Shown here: positions 15,993-24,667 of the stretch, piece by piece
Numbering within the stretch: position 1 is the stretch's first letter
How the letters are laid out: every line of letters begins with the position of its first letter
From: Alphaproteobacteria bacterium UBA3637
GTDB taxonomy: Bacteria; Pseudomonadota; Alphaproteobacteria; CAAHEQ01; UBA3637
NCBI GenBank assembly: GCA_002373615.1
Contig: DFKU01000040.1
Location: 1 to 46,944 of the forward strand
Length of the DNA stretch: 46,944 nucleotides
Direction: 5' to 3'
Notes under the pieces: generated by a model
What the model was told of the DNA's origin: nothing
Databases searched by the model: none
The model's input: only the letters and a program-made list of their open reading frames with translations
Made by a program: the position numbers and the translations under genes

Positions 15993-18779
15993 TTACTTTG
16001 CCCCTTTCAATAATTCAACCAAACGCCATAGACCTGTTCCATGGGATGATTTCACCAAAACAACATCCCCCGTTTGCAGAATATTTGTTATGATTTCCAT
16101 CAATTCTTCCGGTGTCTTTGCCCACCCTTGTTGGATTTCTTTGGGAAGTGTTTCCAGCATTTTTTGCATGAAAATTCCTGTAGCAAAAACCCCTTGAATA
16201 TTATTGTGTGCTAAAACAGCGCTCAAGTCAAGATGATTTTTTAAAGATTCCTCCCCTAATTCCAACATATCTCCCAAAACAGCAATTTTTCGGCCTTGAT
16301 ACAGACCCAACATATTAATGGCGGCCGTCATTGAGCCCGGGTTCGCATTATAGGCGTCATCAATTAAAGTTATTTTTTTCCCATTGATAATGATTTCTTG
16401 CGCTTGACCACGTCCCGCCATAGGTGTCAAATTTTCCAACGTTTGAATGGCCAAAGGAACACTGGCACCAACCGAATCAATGACACCCAATACCCCCATG
16501 GCATCCAAAGCATAATGTTCGCCGATAAAGTGCATGGAAAAGTCACCCCTTTCCCCCATCATATCGGCTTTCACAAATTGCTTTTTATCATGGATAGAAA
16601 CATTTTTTAATTGGTAATCTGCTTTATCAGATTTACCAAATTTAATGATTTTATGAATGTTTTCTGAGACAGCAAAATCTGCCAAAATTTGTGCTCCCAA
16701 CGTATCTGCATTTAAAACAGCAACCCCGTTTTTATTTTGAAAATCAAAGATATGTGCTTTTTCGGCAGCAGTGACTTCAGGTGTTTTGAAAAATTCTTGG
16801 TGTGCCGGTTGAACATTCGTGATAATGCTGACATCAGGGCGCACCAAATCCGACAGCTCATGCATTTCACCCACGTGACTGATGCCCATTTCAATCACAG
16901 CATATTCGGAATTTGCCGGCATATTGGCCAAAGTATAAGGCACCCCCAAATTACTGTTTAAATTCGCCCGTGTAATATAGGTTTTGCCCTGGGCAGACAA
17001 ACAAGCCCCCAACATTTCTTTCACGGTGGTTTTTCCGGAACTGCCCGTTACCCCTATCACTTGAGCGGTCGTACGCATGCGGGCAAAACGGGCCAGTGCC
17101 AGCAAGGCTTCTTGAGTATCCAAGACAACAATTTGCTTTTCTATCGGGATATCCGCCAAGGGATGATTGACGACACAAGCCGCCGCCCCGGCTTCCACAG
17201 CCGCTTTCACAAATTCGTGACCATCCCGTGCGCCCCCCGTCAAAGCAATAAATAAATCCCCAATTTTGACTTCTTTGGAATTAAAGGTTACCCCATGGGC
17301 ATTGATAAATTCGGGCACTTCCACCCCCAGCGCCATTTGTAATTCTGATGCCTTCCATAAAGGCCTTTCGGTTAAATTTTTAAGCATAAGTTGTACCTCA
17401 ATTCTATCGTTAAACGGATATTCGGTGGGGCCGATTTTTTGTGTCGCTTCATGTCCTTTACCGGCCAACACCAAAACATCCCCTTTTTCGGCTGTGGCTA
17501 TCGCATGACGAATGGCCTCAAAACGCGTTTTTTCTTCTATCCCTTTGGGACAAGCTGCCAAAATTTCCGACCGAATTGTGGCAGGATTTTCTGACCTTGG
17601 GTTATCGTCCGTCACATAAACCACATCAGCCAACCGATTCGCAATTGCTCCCATCTGGGGACGTTTTCCTTTATCCCGATCCCCCCCACATCCAAACAGA
17701 CACATCAGGCGATTTTGGGTGTGTAAGCGCAGCGACTTTAAAACATGTTCCAGTCCATCCGGCGTATGGGCATAATCCACGAACACAAGCGCCCCTTTGG
17801 GCGTTTTCCCCATCAATTCCAATCGTCCTGCTGGGGCTTTTAATTGGGGTAAAAACCGAATAAGTTCTTCCCATTTTGCCCCCAGCGCATGACAAAGTCC
17901 CATCGCCGCCATTAAATTCATTCCTTGGAAATCCCCAAAGATGGGAACTTCAATTTCATATTCTTTTCCCAAAATTTCTAAGGTCAATTTTTGACCCTTT
18001 TCGGTGGGTTCTTGATTTTTTAATTTTAAAGTTTCCCCGTTTTTTCCATAGGAAACAATTTGTTCTCCACGGGATTCAGCCAATTTTTTCAGATCAAAAT
18101 ATTCGGGGATATCGGCATTTAAAACAGCTGTATCCCCCGCCCTTAAAATTTCAGAAAAGAGATTCTGTTTAGCCTGAAAATAATTTTCAAAAGTTTTATG
18201 ATAATCCATGTGATCGCGGGTTAAATTGGTAAAGGCCCCTGCTGCTAATTTTTGGCCCACCAAACGTCCTTGATCCAGCCCATGACTGGAAGCTTCCATC
18301 GCCACCACTTGAACGCCTTGCATCTCTAATTTTGCCAAAGTTTGGGCAAGTTCCTTGGGGGGTAAAGTTGTCATACCGCCATCAATATGTCCATCAGACC
18401 CGTCAATACCAATCGTACCCAAACTCACCGCTTTCACGCCCAATAAATTCATCAGTTGTTGCACAAAATATACAGTAGACGTTTTGCCATTGGTCCCCGT
18501 TACCGCCACTTTTTTTATGCTTTCAGAAGGCCATAAAAGGGCGCAAACACGTGCCAATTCGCGCCGCACATCCTTTACCACACGCACAGGAACATCACAC
18601 TTTATTTCGTGGTTGGCCACAATGGCTGAAGCCCCACGCTCAATCGCCTGTGGAATAAAATCAGCGCCATCCGCCTTGGTTCCTTTGATGGCAAAAAAGG
18701 CACAGGCTTTTGTCACCTTGTCAGCACATTCGGTGACATCCGTAATTTTATTTTCATCTAACCAATTTTTTAAGTCCAT
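15993..18779 (-). CDS. murE-murF: Fused MurE-MurF ligase
   Basis: One 928-residue frame contains two complete Mur ligases. Residues 1-470 are MurE (adds the third residue): P-loop VTGTNGKTST (93-102), MEASSHGLDQGR, and DNPR at 392-395, the motif associated with meso-diaminopimelate specificity. Residues about 474-928 are MurF (adds D-Ala-D-Ala): FNSKEVKIGDLFIAL, P-loop VTGSSGKTT (577-585), and the late DDAYNANPGSM and KSSHGTGLWRLV segments. The two halves join with almost no linker. Both active sites look intact. MurE-MurF fusions are known in other bacteria such as Bordetella. Fusion would channel the UDP-MurNAc-tripeptide. Confidence 0.97.
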   Translation of the reverse strand: MDLKNWLDENKITDVTECADKVTKACAFFAIKGTKADGADFIPQAIERGASAIVANHEIKCDVPVRVVKDVRRELARVCALLWPSESIKKVAVTGTNGKTSTVYFVQQLMNLLGVKAVSLGTIGIDGSDGHIDGGMTTLPPKELAQTLAKLEMQGVQVVAMEASSHGLDQGRLVGQKLAAGAFTNLTRDHMDYHKTFENYFQAKQNLFSEILRAGDTAVLNADIPEYFDLKKLAESRGEQIVSYGKNGETLKLKNQEPTEKGQKLTLEILGKEYEIEVPIFGDFQGMNLMAAMGLCHALGAKWEELIRFLPQLKAPAGRLELMGKTPKGALVFVDYAHTPDGLEHVLKSLRLHTQNRLMCLFGCGGDRDKGKRPQMGAIANRLADVVYVTDDNPRSENPATIRSEILAACPKGIEEKTRFEAIRHAIATAEKGDVLVLAGKGHEATQKIGPTEYPFNDRIEVQLMLKNLTERPLWKASELQMALGVEVPEFINAHGVTFNSKEVKIGDLFIALTGGARDGHEFVKAAVEAGAAACVVNHPLADIPIEKQIVVLDTQEALLALARFARMRTTAQVIGVTGSSGKTTVKEMLGACLSAQGKTYITRANLNSNLGVPYTLANMPANSEYAVIEMGISHVGEMHELSDLVRPDVSIITNVQPAHQEFFKTPEVTAAEKAHIFDFQNKNGVAVLNADTLGAQILADFAVSENIHKIIKFGKSDKADYQLKNVSIHDKKQFVKADMMGERGDFSMHFIGEHYALDAMGVLGVIDSVGASVPLAIQTLENLTPMAGRGQAQEIIINGKKITLIDDAYNANPGSMTAAINMLGLYQGRKIAVLGDMLELGEESLKNHLDLSAVLAHNNIQGVFATGIFMQKMLETLPKEIQQGWAKTPEELMEIITNILQTGDVVLVKSSHGTGLWRLVELLKGAK

Positions 18780-18781
18780 AT

Positions 18782-20524
18782 TTACCTTCTTTTTTTAGCG
18801 GCCACTGACCGTTCAATGGCCCGTTCAATGTAGGCAGGTTGCTTCCAATCCTCCACGGGTGCTACCCCCAGGTATGGGGCAATATCCCCAATGATTTGAA
18901 GCCCCGTTGCTTTGGCATTCCACCCCGCCGTATTAAACATGTGTGTTTCTTTAACCTTTTGTGGATCATCGTATGATACCAAAACAATATACTTTGGATC
19001 ATTCATCGGAAAAACACCTACAAAACTGGTTCTGAGCGATCCTTCCACATAGTGTCCTTTTTCCAGCGCTTGACGGGACCCCGTTTTACCCCCAACTGCA
19101 TACATGGCCACAGGACTGTTTTTGGCAAGTTCATAGTTCACAACTGCCCACATCATGTGACGCATTTTTTGGGAAGTATCTTCTGAAATCACACGCATTT
19201 CTGATTTATCTTTATTGCCCCCTTTGATAAAAGTGGGCGTATGATAAAGACCGCCATTTGCTAAAGAAGCCACCCCTGCAATCAAATGCAGAGGCGTCAC
19301 CGAAATGCCATACCCATAAGACAGACGAGAAGACTCCACTTCATTCCATTTTTCTTTTTTAATGTATTGGGGCTGTGCCCGTTCAGGGAGCGCAATCGGC
19401 AATTTTTCATAAAACCCAAAACGCCCAAAAAATTCTTTTTGATTTTCCCAGCCAATTTTAAGCCCAATTTGTGCAGACCCGATATTGGAGGAATGGATTA
19501 AAATTTCAGGGACTGTTAAAGGACGATTTTGTCCCCGATAATCTTCAATCGCTTTTGCCCCTTTTAATTTCAAAGGTTTTGAGGCATCAAAGACATCATT
19601 GACTGTAATTGTTTTCGTTTCCAGTCCAAGAGCGGTGTTAAACAGTTTAAAAACGGATCCAAATTCATAAGTCCCCAATGTTGCTTGATTAAATCTGGCT
19701 TTTTCTGACTCCTTAAGTGGCACATTTGGATCATAATCAGGAAGAGAAACAGAGGCCAAAACTTCCCCGTTATTCACATCCATAATCAAAGCCAATCCTC
19801 CTTTTGCTTTAAATTTTTCAATACCTTGTAAAAGAGCACTTCTTGCAATTTCTTGAATTGAAATATCAATAGATAATTGCACATCTTTATCCATTAATTC
19901 TGTATCATAGGCCTTTTCAATCCCAGAAATACCGATATTATCAATATCCACCCCCCCCAATAAATGTGATATCAGCGGCCCTTGTGGGTACACTCGCTTT
20001 TCTATTGGGTGCGCTGTTAAAAAGTAATATCCTAACCAATTAATTGCATCATATTCAGCAGGAATAATTCCCCGTTTAATGTATTCAAAACCACTTAAAC
20101 TTGTGATTTTTTCATAAACGGTTGCAGTGTTCATTCCCAGTGCTTTTGCTATTTTTTCAGCAATTTCATCGACGTCAGTACGATCACGAACCAAAGCAGG
20201 ATTTACAGATAAATCCCACATAGGTAAACTGGTCGCCAAAATAATCCCATTCCTGTCTAAAATATTATGGCGATTAAGGGCGTAATGTGTTTGTACTTCG
20301 GATTGAAATGTACGCGGTTCATAATTCATAACTGTCAGATAAAACAATCGCCCAATGATAACAACATACAAAAGCAAAAACCAAAAAGCAACAAATCCCA
20401 TTCGGCCAGAGGCAATTTTTAATTGGTGTCTGGTGGTCATGTCCAAATAACGCCACTTATCCATTTTTTTTAAGGGGATTTCTTGGCAGGGAAAATAAAA
20501 AGAATCCCTCTTTTTCTTAAACAT
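18782..20524 (-). CDS. ftsI: Penicillin-binding protein 3 / septal transpeptidase FtsI
   Basis: FtsI is the class B PBP that cross-links septal peptidoglycan. The 580-residue protein has one membrane anchor (about 43-65), the class B pedestal domain, and a transpeptidase domain with SVFK (Ser290-Lys293), SSN (345-347) and KTG (480-482). It starts eight bases before the ftsL stop and ends two bases before murE-murF. It may have an extended basic N-terminus; a downstream ATG at residue 21 is possible. Confidence 0.96.
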   Translation of the reverse strand: MFKKKRDSFYFPCQEIPLKKMDKWRYLDMTTRHQLKIASGRMGFVAFWFLLLYVVIIGRLFYLTVMNYEPRTFQSEVQTHYALNRHNILDRNGIILATSLPMWDLSVNPALVRDRTDVDEIAEKIAKALGMNTATVYEKITSLSGFEYIKRGIIPAEYDAINWLGYYFLTAHPIEKRVYPQGPLISHLLGGVDIDNIGISGIEKAYDTELMDKDVQLSIDISIQEIARSALLQGIEKFKAKGGLALIMDVNNGEVLASVSLPDYDPNVPLKESEKARFNQATLGTYEFGSVFKLFNTALGLETKTITVNDVFDASKPLKLKGAKAIEDYRGQNRPLTVPEILIHSSNIGSAQIGLKIGWENQKEFFGRFGFYEKLPIALPERAQPQYIKKEKWNEVESSRLSYGYGISVTPLHLIAGVASLANGGLYHTPTFIKGGNKDKSEMRVISEDTSQKMRHMMWAVVNYELAKNSPVAMYAVGGKTGSRQALEKGHYVEGSLRTSFVGVFPMNDPKYIVLVSYDDPQKVKETHMFNTAGWNAKATGLQIIGDIAPYLGVAPVEDWKQPAYIERAIERSVAAKKRR

Positions 20525-20831
20525 CCGTTTCCTCCTTTTCTTTAAGGAGAGGATTTGACCTTTCTTCTATTTCATCCGGCTTTACTATTTGTTTTCCAAG
20601 CAGTGGTTTTAAGTCAGATTCTTGGATCATTTTACGCAAATGCTGAGGATCCGTCAAAAACGCCCAATCGGCACGTAATAAATGCAATTCCCTGTTGTCT
20701 GAAACAATCTGACGTTTAAGCTTTACCAATTCTTTTTCTTGATCTAGCACATGATACTTTAATAAAAACATTCCAACACCAGACAGAATAGCCATGCTTA
20801 TACAAAACAAATTAACTGAACTTTGTTTCAT
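20517..20831 (-). CDS. ftsL: Cell division protein FtsL
   Basis: A small bitopic protein of 104 residues: one membrane segment near residues 5-22 (VNLFCISMAILSGVGMFLL) followed by a heptad-rich coiled coil (LDQEKELVKLKRQIVSDNRELHLL) and the typical LTDPQHLRKM end. By family it forms the FtsQ-FtsL-FtsB bridge. Identity rests on position between rsmH and ftsI, size and topology because FtsL is poorly conserved. The ATG at 20831 is chosen over one at 20900, which would run far into rsmH. Confidence 0.88.
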   Translation of the reverse strand: MKQSSVNLFCISMAILSGVGMFLLKYHVLDQEKELVKLKRQIVSDNRELHLLRADWAFLTDPQHLRKMIQESDLKPLLGKQIVKPDEIEERSNPLLKEKEETDV

Positions 20832-21735
20832 TTTCCCCCCTGATTGCCCAACGGAGCTTTGCAGAATGTGCTCTCGGATTCCGGGCCAATTCTGTCTCAT
20901 CCGCAGTGATTGGCTTTTTATCCGGTACTATAAAAGGAGCTTTTATTGATATTTTTGAAGTGGTATATTTATTGATATGTCCCATTTTAGCAGAATTTTT
21001 TTTCAAAAACTCTTTAACGATTCTGTCCTCCAAAGAATGAAAAGAAACGACCACCAATCGTCCCCCTGATTTCAAAATTTTTAAACTGGCATCTAAGGCC
21101 CGCTCCAATTCCCCTAATTCATCATTAACAACAATTCTGATGGCCTGAAAAGTACGCATGGCACTGTCTGATCCATCTTTGGGATGCGGCATCACGGAAT
21201 GAATCACTTCTGCTAACTGTAAAGTTGTATTAAGGGGGCGTGCATTTACTATCGCCCGAGCAATTTTACGGGATGCTTTTTCTTCCCCATACCGAAACAA
21301 AATATCTGCCAATTTATCGTTTGGCCAATTATTGACAATATCTGCAGCCGAAACACCTTGCCCGCTCATTCGCATGTCCAACGGCCCATCAAAACGAAAA
21401 GAAAAACCCCGCTCCGGCGTATCAATTTGCATAGAAGAAACCCCAATATCCAACACAAAACCATCTACGGGCTCCGTCACATACTTTGCCACTTCGCTAA
21501 AACAATCTTGAATAAAGGTAAATCTATCCCCAAATTCGGCTTGAAATTTTTTTACTGTTGGTAAAACGGTATCATCCCGATCAAAAGCAATCACTTTTGT
21601 GGCTGGATTTGATTCTAAAATCGCTCGTGTGTACCCCCCCGCCCCAAAAGTACCATCAACAAAAACACCCCCCCGTTCAGGGGATAAATGATGTATGACG
21701 GGCACTAACAGCACCGGAATATGCATTTTGGTCAT
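20812..21735 (-). CDS. rsmH: 16S rRNA (cytosine1402-N4)-methyltransferase RsmH (MraW)
   Basis: RsmH methylates C1402 of 16S rRNA in the ribosomal P site using S-adenosylmethionine. The 307-residue protein has HIPVLLVPVI, the SAM motif FVDGTFGAGGYTRAIL, DIGVSSMQID, the GFSFRFDGPLDMRM stretch, FQAIRIVVNDELGELE and VVSFHSLEDRIVKEF, all diagnostic. It opens the dcw cluster; no mraZ is upstream. Confidence 0.98.
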   Translation of the reverse strand: MTKMHIPVLLVPVIHHLSPERGGVFVDGTFGAGGYTRAILESNPATKVIAFDRDDTVLPTVKKFQAEFGDRFTFIQDCFSEVAKYVTEPVDGFVLDIGVSSMQIDTPERGFSFRFDGPLDMRMSGQGVSAADIVNNWPNDKLADILFRYGEEKASRKIARAIVNARPLNTTLQLAEVIHSVMPHPKDGSDSAMRTFQAIRIVVNDELGELERALDASLKILKSGGRLVVVSFHSLEDRIVKEFLKKNSAKMGHINKYTTSKISIKAPFIVPDKKPITADETELARNPRAHSAKLRWAIRGENETKFS

Positions 21736-21757
21736 TTCATATCCTTTTCCTTAAAAA

Positions 21758-21787
21758 AGTATAGACCAAAGCCCTGTCAAATAGCAA
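21758..21787 (-). promoter_or_regulatory. Candidate promoter of the dcw cluster
   Basis: TTGCTA (21787-21782) and TATACT (21763-21758) with an 18-base spacer lie 22 bases before rsmH. No MraZ-box repeats are apparent, consistent with the missing mraZ. Confidence 0.5.
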
Positions 21788-21795
21788 GCGCTTTT

Positions 21796-22782
21796 TTATT
21801 TTTTGGTAATTTTATTTGCCGCCTTTAGCAAAGACATTTGTTTGTTTCCCTGATACCAAGAATAATTTTTTTGCGTACAGGTATCAATCAGCTTCCAAAA
21901 GGCCCTTTCCGAGTGTGTTTTTATGTGTGCAAACTTACGTTTGTCCGAAATACTTCTGTGATCATGACATATTTGCAGAACACTTTGTTTAAAACATCTT
22001 GATTCACATAACAAGGCAGAATCAATTAAAATCGAATGCGCATCTGTTCGTCTGAGATTATCTTTGATGCCGCTTTCCTTTTTAGCTTGCCATAAATCGT
22101 TTTTGCGAACAGCTTCTTGAAATTTAGGAAAATCACTTTTGTATTTTCCATACCCTAAATTATAGATTAGATCCACAACAACCAGTCTTAAAGAAGGGGA
22201 TATCGTAAATAAATTTGGATGACATTCATACGCATTTTTAACATGAAATCGGATAGCTTCTTGATTGATTCTTTTTAAAGTAGATTCCGGCATTAAAAAC
22301 AAAGCTTGATTCCATACTTCAGAAGTATTTTTGGGACATTTTCCTTGACAATCTTCCACTTTAATTGTTTCTGCTTTTGCCACTTCAGGAAACATCAGGT
22401 AGGTTTTAGGATCACACCAATTTGCACCTGCCATTTTCTTTAAACGTTCTTTGTTGTCTAAAACAAACTTTTTTCCTTTTTTAGGAGTCACCTTTAAGGC
22501 TAACAGATGTTGTACAGCTTTAAAGTCTTTCACGTGGACCCCGCAGCCCACCGTTATATTTCCCGTTTTTCCATAATAACAATAGGGAAAGTTTCCCTCC
22601 AACTGTTCACAAATTGGAGCATATTCGGCCGCCAATTGATCGCAAGCCTTTATTGCTGATTGTGTTATCTGTTGGGGCGCCTTTGGAGCCGCCTGAACAA
22701 CAGAAGGGGCACCTGCCGCAAAAAAAGCGGCAGCCCCCAATAATGAACGTAAAGTTTTGCTTTTCTTTAAGCTTGAAAACAT
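21796..22782 (-). CDS. Exported phage-type lysozyme-like protein (GH24-like)
   Basis: The 328-residue protein has an N-terminal signal sequence (hydrophobic LLGAAAFFAAGAPSVVQA). The segment LEGNFPYCYYGKTGNITVGCG matches the GH24 lysozyme pattern of a catalytic Glu followed by Y-x-D/G-x-x-G-x-x-T-x-G-x-G, and VVDLIYNLGYGKYKSDFPKF matches the second conserved helix. About ten cysteines suggest disulfides in the periplasm. By family it would cleave peptidoglycan glycan strands. The ATG overlaps the ndk stop (TAATG), so the two are translationally coupled. Phage origin is possible, but no other phage gene is nearby. Confidence 0.7.
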   Translation of the reverse strand: MFSSLKKSKTLRSLLGAAAFFAAGAPSVVQAAPKAPQQITQSAIKACDQLAAEYAPICEQLEGNFPYCYYGKTGNITVGCGVHVKDFKAVQHLLALKVTPKKGKKFVLDNKERLKKMAGANWCDPKTYLMFPEVAKAETIKVEDCQGKCPKNTSEVWNQALFLMPESTLKRINQEAIRFHVKNAYECHPNLFTISPSLRLVVVDLIYNLGYGKYKSDFPKFQEAVRKNDLWQAKKESGIKDNLRRTDAHSILIDSALLCESRCFKQSVLQICHDHRSISDKRKFAHIKTHSERAFWKLIDTCTQKNYSWYQGNKQMSLLKAANKITKK

Positions 22783-23198
22783 TATTGTAATTCTTCAGGT
22801 TTAAACCAAAGATTGATTTCACGTTCCGCACTTTCCGGACTGTCAGATCCATGTACGGAATTATGCCCCTTGCTTTCGGCATATTTTTTACGAATCGTCC
22901 CTTCGGCGGCTTCTGCAGGATCTGTTTTTCCCATCAAATCACGCCAAGCTTGAATAGCATTTTCGCCTTCCAATACTTGAACAATGATAGGGCCAGATGT
23001 CATAAATTCCACCAATCCGTCAAAGAAGGGCTTTCCTTTATGTTCTGCATAAAAAGTTTCAAATTGATCCCGTGTTGCAGTCAAACGTTTTGAGGCCAAA
23101 ATTTTAAAACCTTTATGAATAATGATATCGTTAATTTCATCTTCTAAACCGCGTGCCACTGCATCAGGTTTAATAATACAAAAAGTTCTTTGAATCAT
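22782..23198 (-). CDS. ndk: Nucleoside-diphosphate kinase
   Basis: Ndk transfers phosphate from ATP to other nucleoside diphosphates through a phosphohistidine. The 138-residue protein has the N-terminal RTFCIIKPDAVARGL, the AIQAWRDLMGKTDP region and the active-site histidine in GHNSVHGSDSPESAEREI. Length is normal. A lysozyme-like gene is coupled downstream. Confidence 0.97.
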   Translation of the reverse strand: MIQRTFCIIKPDAVARGLEDEINDIIIHKGFKILASKRLTATRDQFETFYAEHKGKPFFDGLVEFMTSGPIIVQVLEGENAIQAWRDLMGKTDPAEAAEGTIRKKYAESKGHNSVHGSDSPESAEREINLWFKPEELQ

Positions 23199-23327
23199 TT
23201 TATTTTCCTTTCTGTCAAAGTTGTTTTCATCATTCTTGTTCTTAAGTATTAAAATTCAAATTACTTAAATTTTAATTTCTTTTATTTTTACATTTTCAGC
23301 GTATTTATTTTTATAAAAAAAGTCAAG

Positions 23328-23426
23328 TTGATTTTTTTATTTTTACTTCTTTAAAATTGGGGTTAAAGTAAAAATAAAATACTGCATCCGTTTCCTCTTA
23401 AGCGCCCAAAAGGTGCTTTTATTTTA
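23328..23426 (+). ncRNA. Candidate small RNA with promoter and terminator
   Basis: In the intergenic stretch 23199-23510, TTGATT (23328-23333) and TAAAAT (23352-23357) with an 18-base spacer are followed about 45 bases later by a hairpin (AAGCGCC 23400-23406 with GGTGCTT 23412-23418) and a T-rich tail. No reading frame lies between. The predicted transcript, near 23364-23426, contains CATCCG just before the terminator, like the leader RNAs. I see nothing else in this gap. Confidence 0.3.
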
Positions 23427-23510
23427 TAATCTGAGTGTAAGATAAATTGATGTCGGAATTGGTACAAGTCAAAAGTCTAACTGATAAAAAAATTATCGTT
23501 CGTTTTAATA

Positions 23511-23539
23511 TTGCTTTTTTTATTTTCTTTTGCTAAAAT
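23511..23539 (+). promoter_or_regulatory. Promoter of leader RNA and small lipoprotein
   Basis: TTGCTT (23511-23516) and TAAAAT (23534-23539), 17-base spacer. The predicted start is near 23546, at the foot of the CCC-GAGA-GGG hairpin. Confidence 0.6.
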
Positions 23540-23545
23540 ACTTCT

Positions 23546-23719
23546 GCCCGAGAGGGTGGGGTGTGATAGCCTCTCTCAATACGTCCAGCAGGACGAAGAT
23601 CTTCAATCGGTAAAGTCCGGTTGGATGGCCGCTAAATAAGGGACTTTGTCTTGAATAGGTGGCACTATTTATTGAGTAGTTATCACCTCCAACCACTTTT
23701 TGGGTGGTTTAATTTTTTT
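23546..23719 (+). promoter_or_regulatory. Structured leader RNA with attenuator-like terminator (copy 2)
   Basis: A GNRA-type hairpin (CCC-GAGA-GGG, 23547-23556) is followed by P1 (GTGATA 23563-23568 with TATCAC 23681-23686), P2 (CTCAATA 23575-23581 with TATTGAG 23670-23676), internal-loop TAG (23677-23679), an AAAGTCC/GGACTTT pairing, and a P4 helix GCCGC/GTGGC around TAAATAA and TGAATAG. GGTTGGA (23619-23625) is complementary to TCCAACC (23688-23694), which overlaps the terminator arm AACCAC (23691-23696 with GTGGTT 23704-23709, then a T run). It leads the lipoprotein gene at 23731. A near-identical copy lies at 44204-44376. Confidence 0.7.
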
Positions 23720-23730
23720 CAAGGAGTATA

Positions 23731-23916
23731 ATGATGAAAAAACTATTTTTAATTTTAATCGCGTTTGCTTTGACGGGGTGCACCTATGCGGGGCCCTTTG
23801 TGACACATATATCACAAAATAAAGATGGGAGCTTAACTGTGGAAAAATGTATGGTGGAACACAATGCTTTTTCTGGGGCCATCGCCACCACAAATTGCAC
23901 CCAATCTAAAGTATAA
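23731..23916 (+). CDS. Small lipoprotein (paralogue of 44004-44189)
   Basis: A 61-residue protein with a lipoprotein signal peptide and lipobox LTGC (Cys17), leaving about 44 mature residues with two further cysteines and the motif TYAGPFVTHIS...VEKCMVEHN. The paralogue at 44004 shares this plan. I do not recognise the family. Both copies are led by nearly identical structured RNAs, so the RNA is more conserved than the protein. AAGGAG precedes the start. Confidence 0.8.
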   Translation: MMKKLFLILIAFALTGCTYAGPFVTHISQNKDGSLTVEKCMVEHNAFSGAIATTNCTQSKV

Positions 23917-23981
23917 TTTCTTTTTAAATCCCCTCCCCCCATTTAAACAGCATAGGCTTAATAAAAAATGAAAGGAAAAAA

Positions 23982-24482
23982 ATGAAAAAATTATTATTGC
24001 TTTCTTGTTGTTTATTGGGGGCGTGTGCGACAACCCCTGATAGGATTGAAACCCCGATTTATAAGACTGTGGGGGATAAAGATCAAATTGGGACAGTTAC
24101 CTTTTATGACACCGCTCAAGGCTTAAAAGGCGTTGTAAATTTATCTGAATTGCCCGTTGGGGAACATGGATTTCATATTCATGCGATTCCCGATTGCGGT
24201 TCTTTGGATGGAGAGCCTGCCATGAAAGCGGGGGCTCATTATGATCCAGCTCAGACCGGAAAACACTTGGGGCCCGATGGGGATGGACACAAGGGTGACC
24301 TGCCCCGTTTAATGACGGATGATGAAGGGCATGTCAGGACTGCCTTTTATGCGCCACATCTCACTTTACAGGAAATTAAAGGGCGTTCTGTTGTCATTCA
24401 TGAATTTGGGGATAATTATGCGGATACACCCCGTCCACAAGGCGGTGGCGGTAAACGCATTGCCTGTGGGGTAATAAAATAA
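23982..24482 (+). CDS. sodC: Superoxide dismutase [Cu-Zn], lipoprotein
   Basis: SodC converts periplasmic superoxide to hydrogen peroxide and oxygen. The 166-residue protein has a lipobox (LLGAC, Cys15), the copper ligands in GEHGFHIHAIPDC, the zinc-loop AGAHYDPAQTGKH, GDLPRL, the late VVIHEFGDNY and the disulfide partner in KRIACGVIK. Membrane anchoring through lipid is known in other SodC proteins. It follows the small lipoprotein by 65 bases and could be read through from it. Confidence 0.95.
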   Translation: MKKLLLLSCCLLGACATTPDRIETPIYKTVGDKDQIGTVTFYDTAQGLKGVVNLSELPVGEHGFHIHAIPDCGSLDGEPAMKAGAHYDPAQTGKHLGPDGDGHKGDLPRLMTDDEGHVRTAFYAPHLTLQEIKGRSVVIHEFGDNYADTPRPQGGGGKRIACGVIK

Positions 24483-24496
24483 GAATTTTAAGGATG

Positions 24497-24527
24497 AAAA
24501 GCCCCGAAAATTGGGGCTTTTATTTTT
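24497..24527 (+). terminator. Intrinsic terminator of sodC
   Basis: AAAAGCCCC/GGGGCTTTT hairpin with a T-rich tail. Confidence 0.85.
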
Positions 24528-24531
24528 TCAC

Positions 24532-24561
24532 TTACAATTTCAAAAAGAATCTGAGTATAAT
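24532..24561 (+). promoter_or_regulatory. Promoter of short leader and prepilin gene
   Basis: TTACAA (24532-24537) and TATAAT (24556-24561) with an 18-base spacer. Confidence 0.55.
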
Positions 24562-24565
24562 GAGG

Positions 24566-24645
24566 GCGTCTGCCTGAATAGGTAAGACTATCTACTTTCT
24601 ATATAGTTATGAACATCCACTCACTGAAACAGTGAGTCTTTGTTT
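24566..24645 (+). promoter_or_regulatory. Truncated copy of the structured leader RNA (copy 3)
   Basis: Only the 3' half of the family pattern is present: CCTGAATAGG, GACTATC, ATATAGTTATGAACATCC, then a strong terminator (ACTCACTG 24619-24626 with CAGTGAGT 24630-24637). The 5' strands of P1 and P2 and the internal hairpin strand are missing, and the promoter lies where they would be. It may be a constitutive or decayed attenuator. Confidence 0.5.
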
Positions 24646-24667
24646 AACTTTAAAAAGGAGATAAAAA

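Noticed and set aside
21796..22782. Prophage remnant suggested by the lysozyme-like gene
   Set aside because: It is translationally coupled to ndk, has a Sec signal and no neighbouring phage genes.
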